NCBI GenBank assembly: GCA_017991555.1
Contig: JAGOQM010000009.1
Location: forward strand, 62,001-126,000
Direction of reading: 5' to 3'
DNA from: Neisseriaceae bacterium
Lineage (GTDB): Bacteria > Pseudomonadota > Gammaproteobacteria > Burkholderiales > Neisseriaceae
Length of the DNA stretch: 64,000 nt
The position numbers and the translations under genes are program-made. A model generated the notes under the pieces. That model made no database searches and had not been told where the DNA came from. It saw only the letters and a program-made list of their open reading frames with translations. This document shows positions 8,662 through 17,141 of the stretch, in pieces (the stretch's first letter is position 1; the number at the start of each line of letters is the position of its first letter).

Positions 8662-9288
8662 CTATTTTTTGCCAAACACGCGGTGATAGTCGTCGATGGT
8701 GTTGATCACCGGCCGAGCCTTGCACAGCTTTTGGCTTTCCTTAAAGCGCGCAAAGTCAGCCTTAATCGCCGCCTGCTCGTTGAGCTCACCACAGCCAAGA
8801 TCCACATACACCTGCTCACAGGCCAAGAAATGCACCGTGATCGCACACACCGGCACGCCGTCGCCATATTTAGGCACCGGCACCACGGCGCTGTGCTGTT
8901 CATAGGTGGCCTGCTTCAGCGCCCGGTCTTGCGGATTCAACACCACCCCTCCCCCAGGCATCCGCCTAGAGGTCCAAAGAGGATAGGGGTCTAGCTTCCA
9001 GCTCACCCTCACGGTGAGGTCGGGCGTCCACTGGCGCGGCAGCATCATGCCGCCGCACTGGCTGCCGCCGCCCCAGCGCATCTTGCCCACCTTGTCTAAG
9101 TCAACACCCGACGTATTGGGCCCGCAGCCGCCGTTGACGTTAAAGCTGAGAATACCGGTATGCTCATAATTCAGCCCTTCGATTGGGGTGTAGGTGTGGG
9201 TGTCGTTGCCCATAAACGACGACGAACCGGCGCAGCCGCTCAGCGCTAGGCTGGTCACCAGGGTTAAAACCACATTGTTAGCCTGCAT
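8662..9288 (-). CDS. DUF3304-like lipoprotein, copy 2 (probable effector immunity protein)
   Basis: A 208-residue lipoprotein. Residues 1-19 form a lipoprotein signal ending in the lipobox LALSGC, so the protein should be anchored in the cell envelope and face the periplasm. The mature part carries GLNYEHTGILSFNVNGGCGPN, a WGGGSQCGGMMLPRQW segment and DLTVRVSWKLDPYP, which resemble DUF3304 proteins found beside DUF2235/Tle1 lipase effectors. Several cysteines are conserved across copies. A GAAAGGA site precedes the ATG. It sits downstream of the effector gene in a same-strand array. A role in neutralising the lipase in the periplasm is inferred from context. Confidence 0.82.
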   Translation of the reverse strand: MQANNVVLTLVTSLALSGCAGSSSFMGNDTHTYTPIEGLNYEHTGILSFNVNGGCGPNTSGVDLDKVGKMRWGGGSQCGGMMLPRQWTPDLTVRVSWKLDPYPLWTSRRMPGGGVVLNPQDRALKQATYEQHSAVVPVPKYGDGVPVCAITVHFLACEQVYVDLGCGELNEQAAIKADFARFKESQKLCKARPVINTIDDYHRVFGKK

Positions 9289-9327
9289 CGTCGTCCTTTC
9301 TCACCCCACCGGGTTGATCAACCAGCC

Positions 9328-9954
9328 CTATTTTTTGCCAAACACGCGGTGATAGTCGTCGATGGTGTTGATCACCGGCCGCGCCTTGCACAGCTTTTGG
9401 CTTTCCTTAAAGCGGTCAAAAGCCGCCTTAACCGCTTCATCCGTCCACGTATACTTACAACCAGAATCCACATACACCTGATTACAAGCCAAGAAATGCA
9501 CCGTGATCGCACACATCGGCCGACCTTCGCCATATTTAGGCACCGGCACCACGGCGCTGTGCTGTTCATAAGTGGCCTGCTTCAGCGCCCGGTCTTGCGG
9601 ATTCAACACCACCCCTCCCCCAGGCATCCGCCTAGAGGTCCAAAGAGGATAGGGGTCTAGCTTCCAGCTCACCCTCACGGTGAGGTCGGGCGTCCACTGG
9701 CGCGGCAGCATCATGCCGCCGCACTGGCTGCCGCCGCCCCAGCGCATCTTGCCCACCTTGTCTAAGTCAACACCCGACGTATTGGGCCCGCAGCCGCCGT
9801 TGACGTTAAAGCTGAGAATACCGGTATGCTCATAATTCAGCCCTTCGATTGGGGTGTAGGTGTGGGTGTCGTTGCCCATAAACGACGACGAACCGGCGCA
9901 GCCGCTCAGCGCTAGGCTGGTCACCAGGGTTAAAACCACATTGTTAGCCTGCAT
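9328..9954 (-). CDS. DUF3304-like lipoprotein, copy 3 with divergent C-terminal segment
   Basis: A 208-residue paralogue with the same signal peptide, lipobox and first 135 residues as copy 2. It then differs strongly between about residues 140 and 185: KYGEGRPMCAITVHFLAC is followed by NQVYVDSGCKYTWTDEAVKA, where the other copies read EQVYVDLGCGELNEQAAIKA. The last 25 residues converge again on SQKLCKARPVINTIDDYHRV. The sharply bounded difference in an otherwise near-identical gene looks like gene conversion or selection on a binding surface. Function is inferred as for the other copies: envelope-anchored immunity-type protein. Confidence 0.82.
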   Translation of the reverse strand: MQANNVVLTLVTSLALSGCAGSSSFMGNDTHTYTPIEGLNYEHTGILSFNVNGGCGPNTSGVDLDKVGKMRWGGGSQCGGMMLPRQWTPDLTVRVSWKLDPYPLWTSRRMPGGGVVLNPQDRALKQATYEQHSAVVPVPKYGEGRPMCAITVHFLACNQVYVDSGCKYTWTDEAVKAAFDRFKESQKLCKARPVINTIDDYHRVFGKK

Positions 9955-9993
9955 CGTCGTCCTTTCTCACCCCACCGGGTTGATCAACCAGCC

Positions 9994-10620
9994 CTATTTT
10001 TTGCCAAACACGCGGTAATAATCGTCGATGGTGTTGATCACCGGCCGCGCCTTGCACAGCTTTTGGCTTTCCTTAAAGCGCGCAAAGTCAGCCTTAATCG
10101 CCGCCTGCTCGTTCAGTTCAGAACAGCCAAGATCCACATACACTTGATCGCAGGCCAAGAAATGCACCGTGATCGCACACACCGGCACGCCGTCGCCATA
10201 TTTAGGCACCGGCACCACGGCGCTGTGCTGTTCATAAGTGGCCTGCTTCAACGCCCGGTCTTGCGGGTTAGACACCACCCCCCCCCCAGGCATCATCCTA
10301 GAGGTCCAACGTGGATAGGGGTCTAGCTTCCAGCTCACCCTCACGGTGAGGTCGGGCGTCCACTGGCGCGGCAGCATCATGCCGCCGCACTGGCTGCCGC
10401 CGCCCCAGCGCATCTTGCCCACCTTGTCTAAGTCAATGCCCGAGGTATTGGGCCCGCAGCCGCCGTTGACGTTAAAGCTGATAATGGCGGCGTGCTGGTA
10501 GTTCAGCCCTTCAATTGGGGTGTAGGTGTGGGTGTCGTTGCCCATAAACGACGACGAACCGGCGCAGCCGCTGAGCGCTAGGCTGGTCACCAGGGTTAAG
10601 GCAATAAAACGAGGGTTCAT
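9994..10620 (-). CDS. DUF3304-like lipoprotein, copy 4 (next to the effector)
   Basis: First copy downstream of the lipase effector, beginning 29 bp after its stop. Its 208 residues start MNPRFIALTLVTSLALSGC, a different signal peptide from copies 1-3 but with the same lipobox. The body is the shared fold with GLNYQHAAIISFNVNGGCGPN and the WGGG/CGGMMLPRQW block. It contains the only uninterrupted run of ten Gs (coding strand, near 10280) that is in frame, coding for the Gly-Gly-Gly of MPGGGVV; slippage here would truncate it as in copy 1. An AAGGA site precedes the ATG. Proximity to the effector makes it a prime candidate for the cognate immunity gene. Confidence 0.83.
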   Translation of the reverse strand: MNPRFIALTLVTSLALSGCAGSSSFMGNDTHTYTPIEGLNYQHAAIISFNVNGGCGPNTSGIDLDKVGKMRWGGGSQCGGMMLPRQWTPDLTVRVSWKLDPYPRWTSRMMPGGGVVSNPQDRALKQATYEQHSAVVPVPKYGDGVPVCAITVHFLACDQVYVDLGCSELNEQAAIKADFARFKESQKLCKARPVINTIDDYYRVFGKK

Positions 10621-10649
10621 AAAGCGTTCCTTTTTCGGTTAGGGCTGGC

Positions 10650-13600
10650 TTATGCCAGCGCCTTCTGCGCCGCACGCAGGCGCTGTATCTGTTCCGGCGG
10701 CAGGCGCCGCCATTCTGCCGGCGACTGCCCGTCCTCTAGCTGCTGCAACAGCTTGGCCACGTCGCCGCGGCTGGCCTGCTGTAGCTGCGACCACAGGTCG
10801 ACATCGGGGCTGGCCGGCAGGTTTAAGGCCGTCAGCGTTTGCTGCAGCAGGTCGGCGTGTATCTCTGCCGTCAGCTGCGTCATGCCCACGTCGTAGTCGG
10901 CCGCCACCGCCTCGGGGCTGAGGCCCGGCGTGCGCAGCGCCGCCGCCGTCTGTGCGGTTTGCGCCTGCAGGCCGGTGCCGTAGGCGGCCAGCTGCGCCGA
11001 CATCCGCGCCGCCAGGGCTTGGGCACTGGGCGCTTCCAAGGCCGGCAGCGCCATCAGCGCGCTCATGCCATTGGCCGGCTGCGCCGCCAACACCGCCAAA
11101 GACGGCGCCTCTAGCGGCGCCAAGGTTTCGCCCGCGGCCAGGGCCTGCACTGCGGCGGCGCTGGCCGCCTCGGCATCGGCCTTGCTCGCTTGCACCTTGT
11201 CTAAGAGGCTTTCGGCGGCGGCCTGTTCTTCTGGCGACATCACCGCGCCACTAAGTGCCAGCTGTTTTTGCAGCAGTATGATCACCTCGGTTAAGTCGCT
11301 TAGGGTTTGGTCGAGGTTGCCCTTCACCGCTTCTAATAGCTGCTGCTCTGGCGTTTTGTCCCACACCACGCCCTGTTCAATTTCCTTGGCCACCGCATCG
11401 GTGACCTTGCTTAAGTCTTGGCCAAAGGCCCACAGGGTTTTGGCATTGGCCTTGGTGGGCAGGATTTTGCCGGTTTTGGGGTCGACCAGAATGCGGTCGT
11501 ATTGACCGGCCAAGGCCGCCAAATACGCCTGCATGTCGGCGCCGACAAAGGCGCGTGGGTTGCTTAAGCCCAATAAAATATAGGCGGGGTTGCCGTAGTT
11601 AATCGCCATGTAGGCGCTGCGCGCCACGCCGGCGAGGCCAACAATGCGGTCCATGGTCATCAGCGTCGACAACGGCTTATTCGAATAGGAACCGCTGAAC
11701 ACCAGGCGATGACGGTAATAGGTGGTCCACGGCTCGCGCGACATCAGCGCGCTCTCGTGCATGAACCAGGCGCGCGAATCGTGCACCTGCTCGTCGTAGA
11801 GCGCGGTTAAGAGCGGCTCTTGCTTGTCGTAGCCAGACGGCTGGGTGGCGATTTTTTGCTTGACTTCGCTCATGCCCTGTTTGTCCATGGCCTCAAGGCG
11901 GGCCTGCACCAGGGCCAAGCCGGCCTTGCCATTGAGCTCGCCGGCCGCCTTGGCCACCAGCATGTCTTTGGTGACGCCCACGGCCAGCGACAGCTTGTCG
12001 GCCTTTTCTAAGGCCCCTTTCCAGTCAGCGAGGGTGTGCAAGCCGCCTTGTGCTTGGTCCTTACCCTCGCCCACGGCAGCGGGCGTGGCGCCTGGCTTGC
12101 CTGCTGGCTGGGCGGCCCCACCGCCAGCGAAATACAGCGCCGAGCCTTGGTCGTGAATGTCTTGAAACTCCTTTGCCTCGTCGTCGTTGTTGAGCATGTA
12201 GATGGAACCGCTCATGGCCACGTTCAAGAGCGCGCCGGCGGAAAACAGGGTTTCCAAAGAAAACTCGTGGTAATAGTCGGCCCTAAACTCCTGCGCCGCG
12301 CGCACGAGGTCGTGGCCGTCGTTGCCGGGCACGTAGTTTTTATTCATCACCTTACTCAATAACTCGGCCTGCGCCGCCGGCGCCACGGCCGTCTGGTCAA
12401 ACGCCGCCGCCGACAGCCCGGCATACTCTTCTGGGTCCAAGCCAAAGCTGTCAAAACGCTCGGGCTGTTTGGGGTTAAAGCCTTGATTGGCCACCTTGCG
12501 CGCCGCCGCAATCAGCCTGGCGCGGGCCTTCTTTTTGTCAACGGCCTCTTTCCCATAGCCTTCCAAGCCCAGGTATTGGCCGTAGTCGCCCTTGACCCAG
12601 CGTAAAATCCGCCACGCGGTGACGTGGTGCACCTGCTCGGCCAGCGCCTCCGGCAGCTTGGCCTCGGTTTGGCTGGCCTGCCAGCGGTTATAGCGGGCGA
12701 CGAGTTCGGGGTTAACGTTGTACTCATCTACCGTACTTTCAATCATGACTTGATAAGACGCCAGCTGTACCTGAGGGTGTTTTTTTAAGGCTGCAGCCAA
12801 CTTGGGCAATTTATCCGCCACCTGCAAGGGCATGCCATGCTCCCAGGCCTTGGCGTACATGTCGTGTAGGGTGATTTGCGACAGCACGTGGCCCATGCCG
12901 AGGCTGGCGCGGAACTGTTCGCCCGGCGGGTAGCCGCCTCCGACGTCGGAATGGACGCCGGGATAGAGAAACTCTTGAAAATTGCCGCGCGGGTAGCCAC
13001 CGCTGACGCAGAGGCTGTCGACGGAAAAGCTTTTGCGCTGCTCGTGGGCGGCCACAAAGTGATAGCAGTTTTTGACCAGGCCGGCCGCGGCCGCCTGGTC
13101 TAAGGGCATGGTGCCATTGGCCCAGCCGCAGTGGCCGGCGGTGAACGGCACCGCCGGCGACAGGCCCACCGAAGCCACGGTGTCGAACAGGCCCAGCATT
13201 TCCACCCAAATCGGCACGCCGTTGAACAACAGCGGCGCCGGTTCGGCTTCGGCCTCTGCGGCTTCCCCCTCGGTTGGCTGGGCCGGTGGCTGCTGCCCGG
13301 GCCCAGCCTCGGCTTCGCGTATGGCCCGGCTCAGCGCCTCAATGCTGCGCAAGCGTTCCACTTCGGCCGCGCTGGGCGGCACCTGGCTGGGCCGCGGGGC
13401 CTGGCTGGTGGCCGTGGCTTTGCCACCGGGCTCGGGGGCGGGCTGGTTCTGGCTGGCGGCGGCGCCTTCGCGCTGGCAGTAGTCCAGCAGCCAGTTAACA
13501 AAAGTGCGCGCCTGGGCCGCGCCGCGAGAAAACCCCACCACGTACAGCTGGATGCCTTCGAGCTGCGGCAGGTTGTCTTGAGGCTTTAACGCCGTTAAAT

Positions 13601-14570
13601 ATTTTTTTAAGGTCGCGTGGCGGGTTTCGGCCGTGTTCATGGCCTCGACCATTTCCCGTGCTTTTTCGTTGTCTAGCCGTTTTTTAGGGGTATAGCAGCC
13701 ACTTTGGGATAAAGCGTCGCACAGCCGGGTCAGGCCCCAGTTAATCCGCGCCTGGCCAAACTTGGCAAAGGCCTCACCGGCCATGCCGGGGTCGTCGTCG
13801 CCCACTTCTTTAAAGCGCGTGCCCACGCCCTGCATGTAGTAGCGAAACCAGCCTTTGTCAATGAACACATCATCATGCTGACTGTCGTTGCCGCCGCTGG
13901 CGCGCCCGCCCGCCCCCATACTGGCGTGAAACAGCCGCGCCACGTTGGTGGTGCGCGGGTATTGGTAGGGCTGAATGGCTTGGGCCTGCTCGTAGGGCGT
14001 GAACGCCGCCATGGCCTCTGCTTTCTCATTCACTGGGTCGGCCGCCGCCAGCACGGCGGCGTCGGCCTCTTCGTGGTTGTTGGTGCCGTCAAAAAACAGG
14101 CTGATCTTCAACACCTTGCGGCAGGGCTTTTTGGCCTTGCTGGCGGCCACGCCGGCATAATCGGCGTTGTTGTGCTTGGCCAAGACGTCGTTTAAATCGG
14201 TGGGCAGGCGGCCGCCTTCGGGAAACGACGGCGCCTTGTGCAGCGTCGGCCACTCAAACGGCACGCCCTTCAGCGCCGGCAGCTCGTCCAAGGCGGCCTT
14301 GCCCAGCGCCTCTACCTTGTCGACCACTTTGCCAACGGCGCCCACGGCCTGATCGAGGGCCTCATTCACCGTGTCGCTAAAGCTGGCGCCAGCGCCTGAC
14401 GCCGCCGCACCGCCCCCATCGACCGCCGTCGGGTTGGGCCGGCCGCCGTTCCAGCGGGCGTGCTCGCTCATGTTTTGCGCGGTCTGTTTGAGGCTGTCGA
14501 CGCTGATGGTGCCGCCCTTAAATGCCGGCGGCAGCGTGGCCGGTGCGCCTTTGTTGTTGTCGTCGCTCAT
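10650..14570 (-). CDS. DUF2235/Tle1-type lipase, probable type VI secretion effector
   Basis: A 1306-residue predicted phospholipase of the alpha/beta-hydrolase DUF2235 (Tle1) family, whose members are delivered by type VI secretion to attack membrane lipids of neighbouring cells. Visible are the opening LFFDGTNN at about 158, nucleophile elbow GFSRG with Ser348, acid Asp463 in GLFDTVASVG and His540 in YPGVHSDVGGGYPPG, so the catalytic triad looks intact. There is a 150-residue N-terminal extension, a Pro/Ala-rich insert (370-450) and an Ala/Gln-rich, probably helical C-terminal 400 residues. No signal peptide and no transmembrane export signal are obvious. AAAGGA precedes the ATG. Lipoprotein genes flank it on both sides. 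No VgrG, PAAR, Hcp or sheath genes are in the window. Confidence 0.88.
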   Translation of the reverse strand: MSDDNNKGAPATLPPAFKGGTISVDSLKQTAQNMSEHARWNGGRPNPTAVDGGGAAASGAGASFSDTVNEALDQAVGAVGKVVDKVEALGKAALDELPALKGVPFEWPTLHKAPSFPEGGRLPTDLNDVLAKHNNADYAGVAASKAKKPCRKVLKISLFFDGTNNHEEADAAVLAAADPVNEKAEAMAAFTPYEQAQAIQPYQYPRTTNVARLFHASMGAGGRASGGNDSQHDDVFIDKGWFRYYMQGVGTRFKEVGDDDPGMAGEAFAKFGQARINWGLTRLCDALSQSGCYTPKKRLDNEKAREMVEAMNTAETRHATLKKYLTALKPQDNLPQLEGIQLYVVGFSRGAAQARTFVNWLLDYCQREGAAASQNQPAPEPGGKATATSQAPRPSQVPPSAAEVERLRSIEALSRAIREAEAGPGQQPPAQPTEGEAAEAEAEPAPLLFNGVPIWVEMLGLFDTVASVGLSPAVPFTAGHCGWANGTMPLDQAAAAGLVKNCYHFVAAHEQRKSFSVDSLCVSGGYPRGNFQEFLYPGVHSDVGGGYPPGEQFRASLGMGHVLSQITLHDMYAKAWEHGMPLQVADKLPKLAAALKKHPQVQLASYQVMIESTVDEYNVNPELVARYNRWQASQTEAKLPEALAEQVHHVTAWRILRWVKGDYGQYLGLEGYGKEAVDKKKARARLIAAARKVANQGFNPKQPERFDSFGLDPEEYAGLSAAAFDQTAVAPAAQAELLSKVMNKNYVPGNDGHDLVRAAQEFRADYYHEFSLETLFSAGALLNVAMSGSIYMLNNDDEAKEFQDIHDQGSALYFAGGGAAQPAGKPGATPAAVGEGKDQAQGGLHTLADWKGALEKADKLSLAVGVTKDMLVAKAAGELNGKAGLALVQARLEAMDKQGMSEVKQKIATQPSGYDKQEPLLTALYDEQVHDSRAWFMHESALMSREPWTTYYRHRLVFSGSYSNKPLSTLMTMDRIVGLAGVARSAYMAINYGNPAYILLGLSNPRAFVGADMQAYLAALAGQYDRILVDPKTGKILPTKANAKTLWAFGQDLSKVTDAVAKEIEQGVVWDKTPEQQLLEAVKGNLDQTLSDLTEVIILLQKQLALSGAVMSPEEQAAAESLLDKVQASKADAEAASAAAVQALAAGETLAPLEAPSLAVLAAQPANGMSALMALPALEAPSAQALAARMSAQLAAYGTGLQAQTAQTAAALRTPGLSPEAVAADYDVGMTQLTAEIHADLLQQTLTALNLPASPDVDLWSQLQQASRGDVAKLLQQLEDGQSPAEWRRLPPEQIQRLRAAQKALA

Positions 14571-14632
14571 GCTGAATCCTTTCTTCGCTCAGGCCGCCCG
14601 GCCTGGCCGTGGTTACCCGCGGTCATCTCGCC

Positions 14633-14701
14633 TATGGTGTTGATCACCGCCCTATTTTTTGCCAAACACGCGGTAATAATCGTCTATGGTGTTGATCACC
14701 G
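14633..14701 (-). repeat. 17-bp direct repeat, remnant of a lipoprotein gene end
   Basis: TATGGTGTTGATCACCG occurs at 14633-14649, just outside the stop of copy 5, and again at 14685-14701 inside its coding sequence (codons for VINTI). The outer copy looks like the footprint of another paralogue deleted or displaced at this junction with the effector gene. Confidence 0.7.
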
Positions 14702-15278
14702 GCCGAGCCTTGCACAGCTTTTGGCTTTCCTTAAAGCGCGCAAAGTCGGCCTTAATCGCCGCCTGCTCGTTCAGTTCAGAACAGCCAAGGTCCACATACA
14801 CTTGATCACAGGCCAAGAAATGCACCGTGACCGCACACACCGGCACACCGTCGCCATATTTAGGCACCGGGACCACGGCACTGTGGCGTTCATAAGTCGC
14901 CTGCTTTAACGCTCTGTCTTGAGGATTTGTTACCACCCCCCCACCAGGCATCCGTCGAGACTTCCATTCTGGGTAAGGATCTAACTCCCAGCTCACCTTC
15001 ACGGTGAGGTCGGGCGTCCACTGGCGCGGCAGCATCATGCCGCCGCACTGGCGGCCACCGCCCCAGCGCATCTTGCCCACCTTGTTTAAATCAATCCCCG
15101 AGGTATTGGGCCCACAGCCGCCGTTGACGTTAAAGCTTAAAATGTGGGCGTATTGATAGTTCAGCCCTTCAATCGGGGTGTAGGTGTGGGTGTCGTTGCC
15201 CATAAACGACGACGAACCGGCGCAGCCGCTGAGCGCTAGGCCGGCCAGAACAGGCAGCCACAAACGAGGGGAAGTCAT
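14652..15278 (-). CDS. DUF3304-like lipoprotein, copy 5 (upstream of the effector)
   Basis: A 208-residue paralogue located 81 bp upstream of the lipase gene and transcribed with it. The start at 15278 (MTSPRLWLPVLAGLALSGC) has an AAAGGA site at the right distance and the same total length as the array copies; an upstream in-frame extension to 15422 lacks such support. It is the most diverged copy: its signal peptide is unrelated, GGRQCGGM replaces GGSQCGGM, and the poly-G region is interrupted (CCCCCCCACC on the plus strand). That makes it less prone to slippage. It probably gives the operon its first cistron, so immunity would be made before the toxin. Confidence 0.83.
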   Translation of the reverse strand: MTSPRLWLPVLAGLALSGCAGSSSFMGNDTHTYTPIEGLNYQYAHILSFNVNGGCGPNTSGIDLNKVGKMRWGGGRQCGGMMLPRQWTPDLTVKVSWELDPYPEWKSRRMPGGGVVTNPQDRALKQATYERHSAVVPVPKYGDGVPVCAVTVHFLACDQVYVDLGCSELNEQAAIKADFARFKESQKLCKARPVINTIDDYYRVFGKK

Positions 15279-15471
15279 GGTGTTTCCTTTGTTTAGATAA
15301 AAGTCGGCCTTAGCCTGATGACGATGGTCAGGCCTCACCGAAAACAAGCTCATTGTCATATTAGCAATTAAAACAGAATAAAAATATTTGCCATACATAA
15401 CTTTACACAGCCATCTAACCAAATAAGGTATTCAGTACGTTTCGAACCCTTTTTTACCTGCACTCAGCCAC

Positions 15472-15499
15472 AAAAAAACCAGCCTTAGGGCTGGTTTTT
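15472..15499 (-). terminator. Terminator between terC-like gene and lipoprotein/effector operon
   Basis: AAAAACCAGCC-TTAG-GGCTGGTTTTT hairpin with A/T runs on both sides, so it can act in both directions. It isolates the effector operon from the upstream housekeeping gene. Confidence 0.85.
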
Positions 15500-15521
15500 A
15501 ATGCTGGCACGCTTAACAAGC

Positions 15522-17090
15522 TTACTCGTAAGGAATGGCGTAAATCTTCACCCGTTCAATGCGCTGGTTGGCCATTTCAATCACTTCAAAACGCCAATCT
15601 TGGTAGTCGACGCAGTCGCCCACCTTAGGAATGCGCTGTAGCTCTTCCATCACGAGGCCAGCCACGGTGTGGTAGTCGACGTCTTCTTCCAATACGGCTA
15701 AGCCCAATTGCTGCTCTAAGGCCGAGTATTCTAAGCTGCCGTCGACGGTAAAGCTTTCGTCGCCGTTGGCCTGAATGCTGGGGCTTTCTTCGCTTTCGTA
15801 CTCTTCTGGGAAGTCACCGGCGATGGTTTCCAACAGGTCTTTCATGGTCACCAAGCCCAAGATGGTGCCGAACTCATCCACCACAAAGGCCAAGTCGGCG
15901 GTTTGGCCTCGGAACTGTTCCATCGCCCTAAGGGCGGTGGTGTTTTCCAACAGGATCAGCGGTTTGCGGATGGCTTCATTGATGTTCATCTGCCCATCGG
16001 TCAGATACTGGGTCAGCAAGTCTTTTTTGTTCACATAGCCCAACGCTTCATCAATACCGGCCTTGCCCACCACCACCAAACGCGAGAAGGGCGTGACCTT
16101 AAGCTGACGGATCTGCTGTTCTTTGGTTTGCGAAATGTCCAAGCGCTCGATGTCTCGCCGCGGCGTCATCAGGCCCAAAATTGGGCGTTCCGCTAGGGTC
16201 AACACGCTGCGGATCATGCTGCGTTCGTTTTCATCAAAATGTCCGTCGTCGAGCACGCCTTCAGCCATGCGTTCTTTGGCCAATAGCTGATCGCGCACGC
16301 CCATGGCGCCCAACACGTTGTCGGCCAAACGGTGGCGCCACGAACGGCTAATGTACATATTTTTTTTGCTGTTTTTTTGCGCAATCTGGTTAAACACTTC
16401 AATCAAAATAGAGAAACCAATGGCCACATACAGATATTCTTTCGGAATGTGATAGTGCAGGCCTTCCACAATCAGGCTAAAGCCGATCATCAATAGGAAG
16501 CCCAAACACAGCATCACCACGGTCGGGTGACGGTCCACAAACGCGGTTAGGGGCTTACTGGCCCAAATCATGATGGCCATCGCCACCGCCACCGCCAACA
16601 TCGCCACGGTGATGTGGTCCACCATGGCCACGGCGGTGATCACCGAGTCAATCGAGAACACGGCATCCAACACCAAAATTTGCACCACCACGGCACCAAA
16701 AGCAGAATACACACGGGTTTCTTTGGTTTGGGCGTGGCTGTTGTGGCCTTCAAGACGCTCGTGCAGCTCCATCGTGGCCTTATACAGCAAGAACAGGCCA
16801 CCCACCATCATGATCAAATCCTTCACCGAAACGGCAAAGTCGCCGACGTGGAAGAGCGGATTGGTCAAGGTAATAATGTACGACACAAAGCCCAGCATCA
16901 CGACGCGGATCACGATCGCCATGCTCAAGCCCATCACGCGGGCACGGTCCCTCAGTTCAGGACGCACTTTGTTGGCCAAAATGGCCACGAACACGAGGTT
17001 GTCGATCCCCAATACAATTTCTAGTACCAACAGCGTCACAAACCCCACCAAAATGCGGGGGTCCATGACCCAACTTAAATCAATATCCAT
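15522..17090 (-). CDS. TerC-family membrane protein with CBS pair and CorC/HlyC domain (YoaE/YegH type)
   Basis: A 522-residue inner-membrane protein. Residues 1-230 are the TerC-like domain with about seven hydrophobic helices and the metal-site type segments VLEIVLGIDNLVFVAILA and DAVFSIDSVITA. About 300-430 is a CBS domain pair (LGLMTPRRDIERLD, LAFVVDEFGTILGLVTMKDLLE), and 435-515 is a CorC_HlyC transporter-associated domain (FTVDGSLEYSALEQQLG). This order matches E. coli YoaE/YegH. TerC relatives are implicated in metal (manganese) efflux during metallation of exported proteins, but this subgroup has no firm function. It is monocistronic between two terminators. Confidence 0.88.
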   Translation of the reverse strand: MDIDLSWVMDPRILVGFVTLLVLEIVLGIDNLVFVAILANKVRPELRDRARVMGLSMAIVIRVVMLGFVSYIITLTNPLFHVGDFAVSVKDLIMMVGGLFLLYKATMELHERLEGHNSHAQTKETRVYSAFGAVVVQILVLDAVFSIDSVITAVAMVDHITVAMLAVAVAMAIMIWASKPLTAFVDRHPTVVMLCLGFLLMIGFSLIVEGLHYHIPKEYLYVAIGFSILIEVFNQIAQKNSKKNMYISRSWRHRLADNVLGAMGVRDQLLAKERMAEGVLDDGHFDENERSMIRSVLTLAERPILGLMTPRRDIERLDISQTKEQQIRQLKVTPFSRLVVVGKAGIDEALGYVNKKDLLTQYLTDGQMNINEAIRKPLILLENTTALRAMEQFRGQTADLAFVVDEFGTILGLVTMKDLLETIAGDFPEEYESEESPSIQANGDESFTVDGSLEYSALEQQLGLAVLEEDVDYHTVAGLVMEELQRIPKVGDCVDYQDWRFEVIEMANQRIERVKIYAIPYE

Positions 17091-17141
17091 GATTATGTGT
17101 TTTCACCTTTTTTTGAAAAAATCATGTTAAAAAAACGAACA

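Larger units (their letters stand above)
7997..10620 (-). repeat. Tandem array of four lipoprotein gene copies, 666-bp period
   Basis: Four direct copies of a gene plus a 39-bp spacer; successive starts are at 8622, 9288, 9954 and 10620, exactly 666 bp apart. The three distal copies are nearly identical through the signal peptide, first two-thirds and spacer; the copy nearest the effector (10620) differs in its signal peptide. Each of the spacers at 8623-8661, 9289-9327 and 9955-9993 carries the palindrome GGTTGATCAACC and a GAAAGGA ribosome site. The pattern indicates recent tandem duplication by unequal exchange. Confidence 0.95.

Noticed and set aside
8683..10326. Repeated plus-strand frames in the lipoprotein array
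   Set aside because: They recur only because the genes are duplicated, and each lies antisense to a lipoprotein gene with a proper signal peptide.
7997..10620. CRISPR array
   Set aside because: The direct repeats are whole genes of 666 bp, not short repeats with unique spacers.
10652..14352. Many plus-strand open frames across the lipase gene
   Set aside because: Low-complexity Ala/Arg/Gly translations caused by the GC-rich coding strand opposite; no family features.
10650..15278. Complete type VI secretion cluster
   Set aside because: Only an effector-like enzyme and lipoproteins are present; no sheath, Hcp, VgrG, baseplate or ClpV genes occur in the window.
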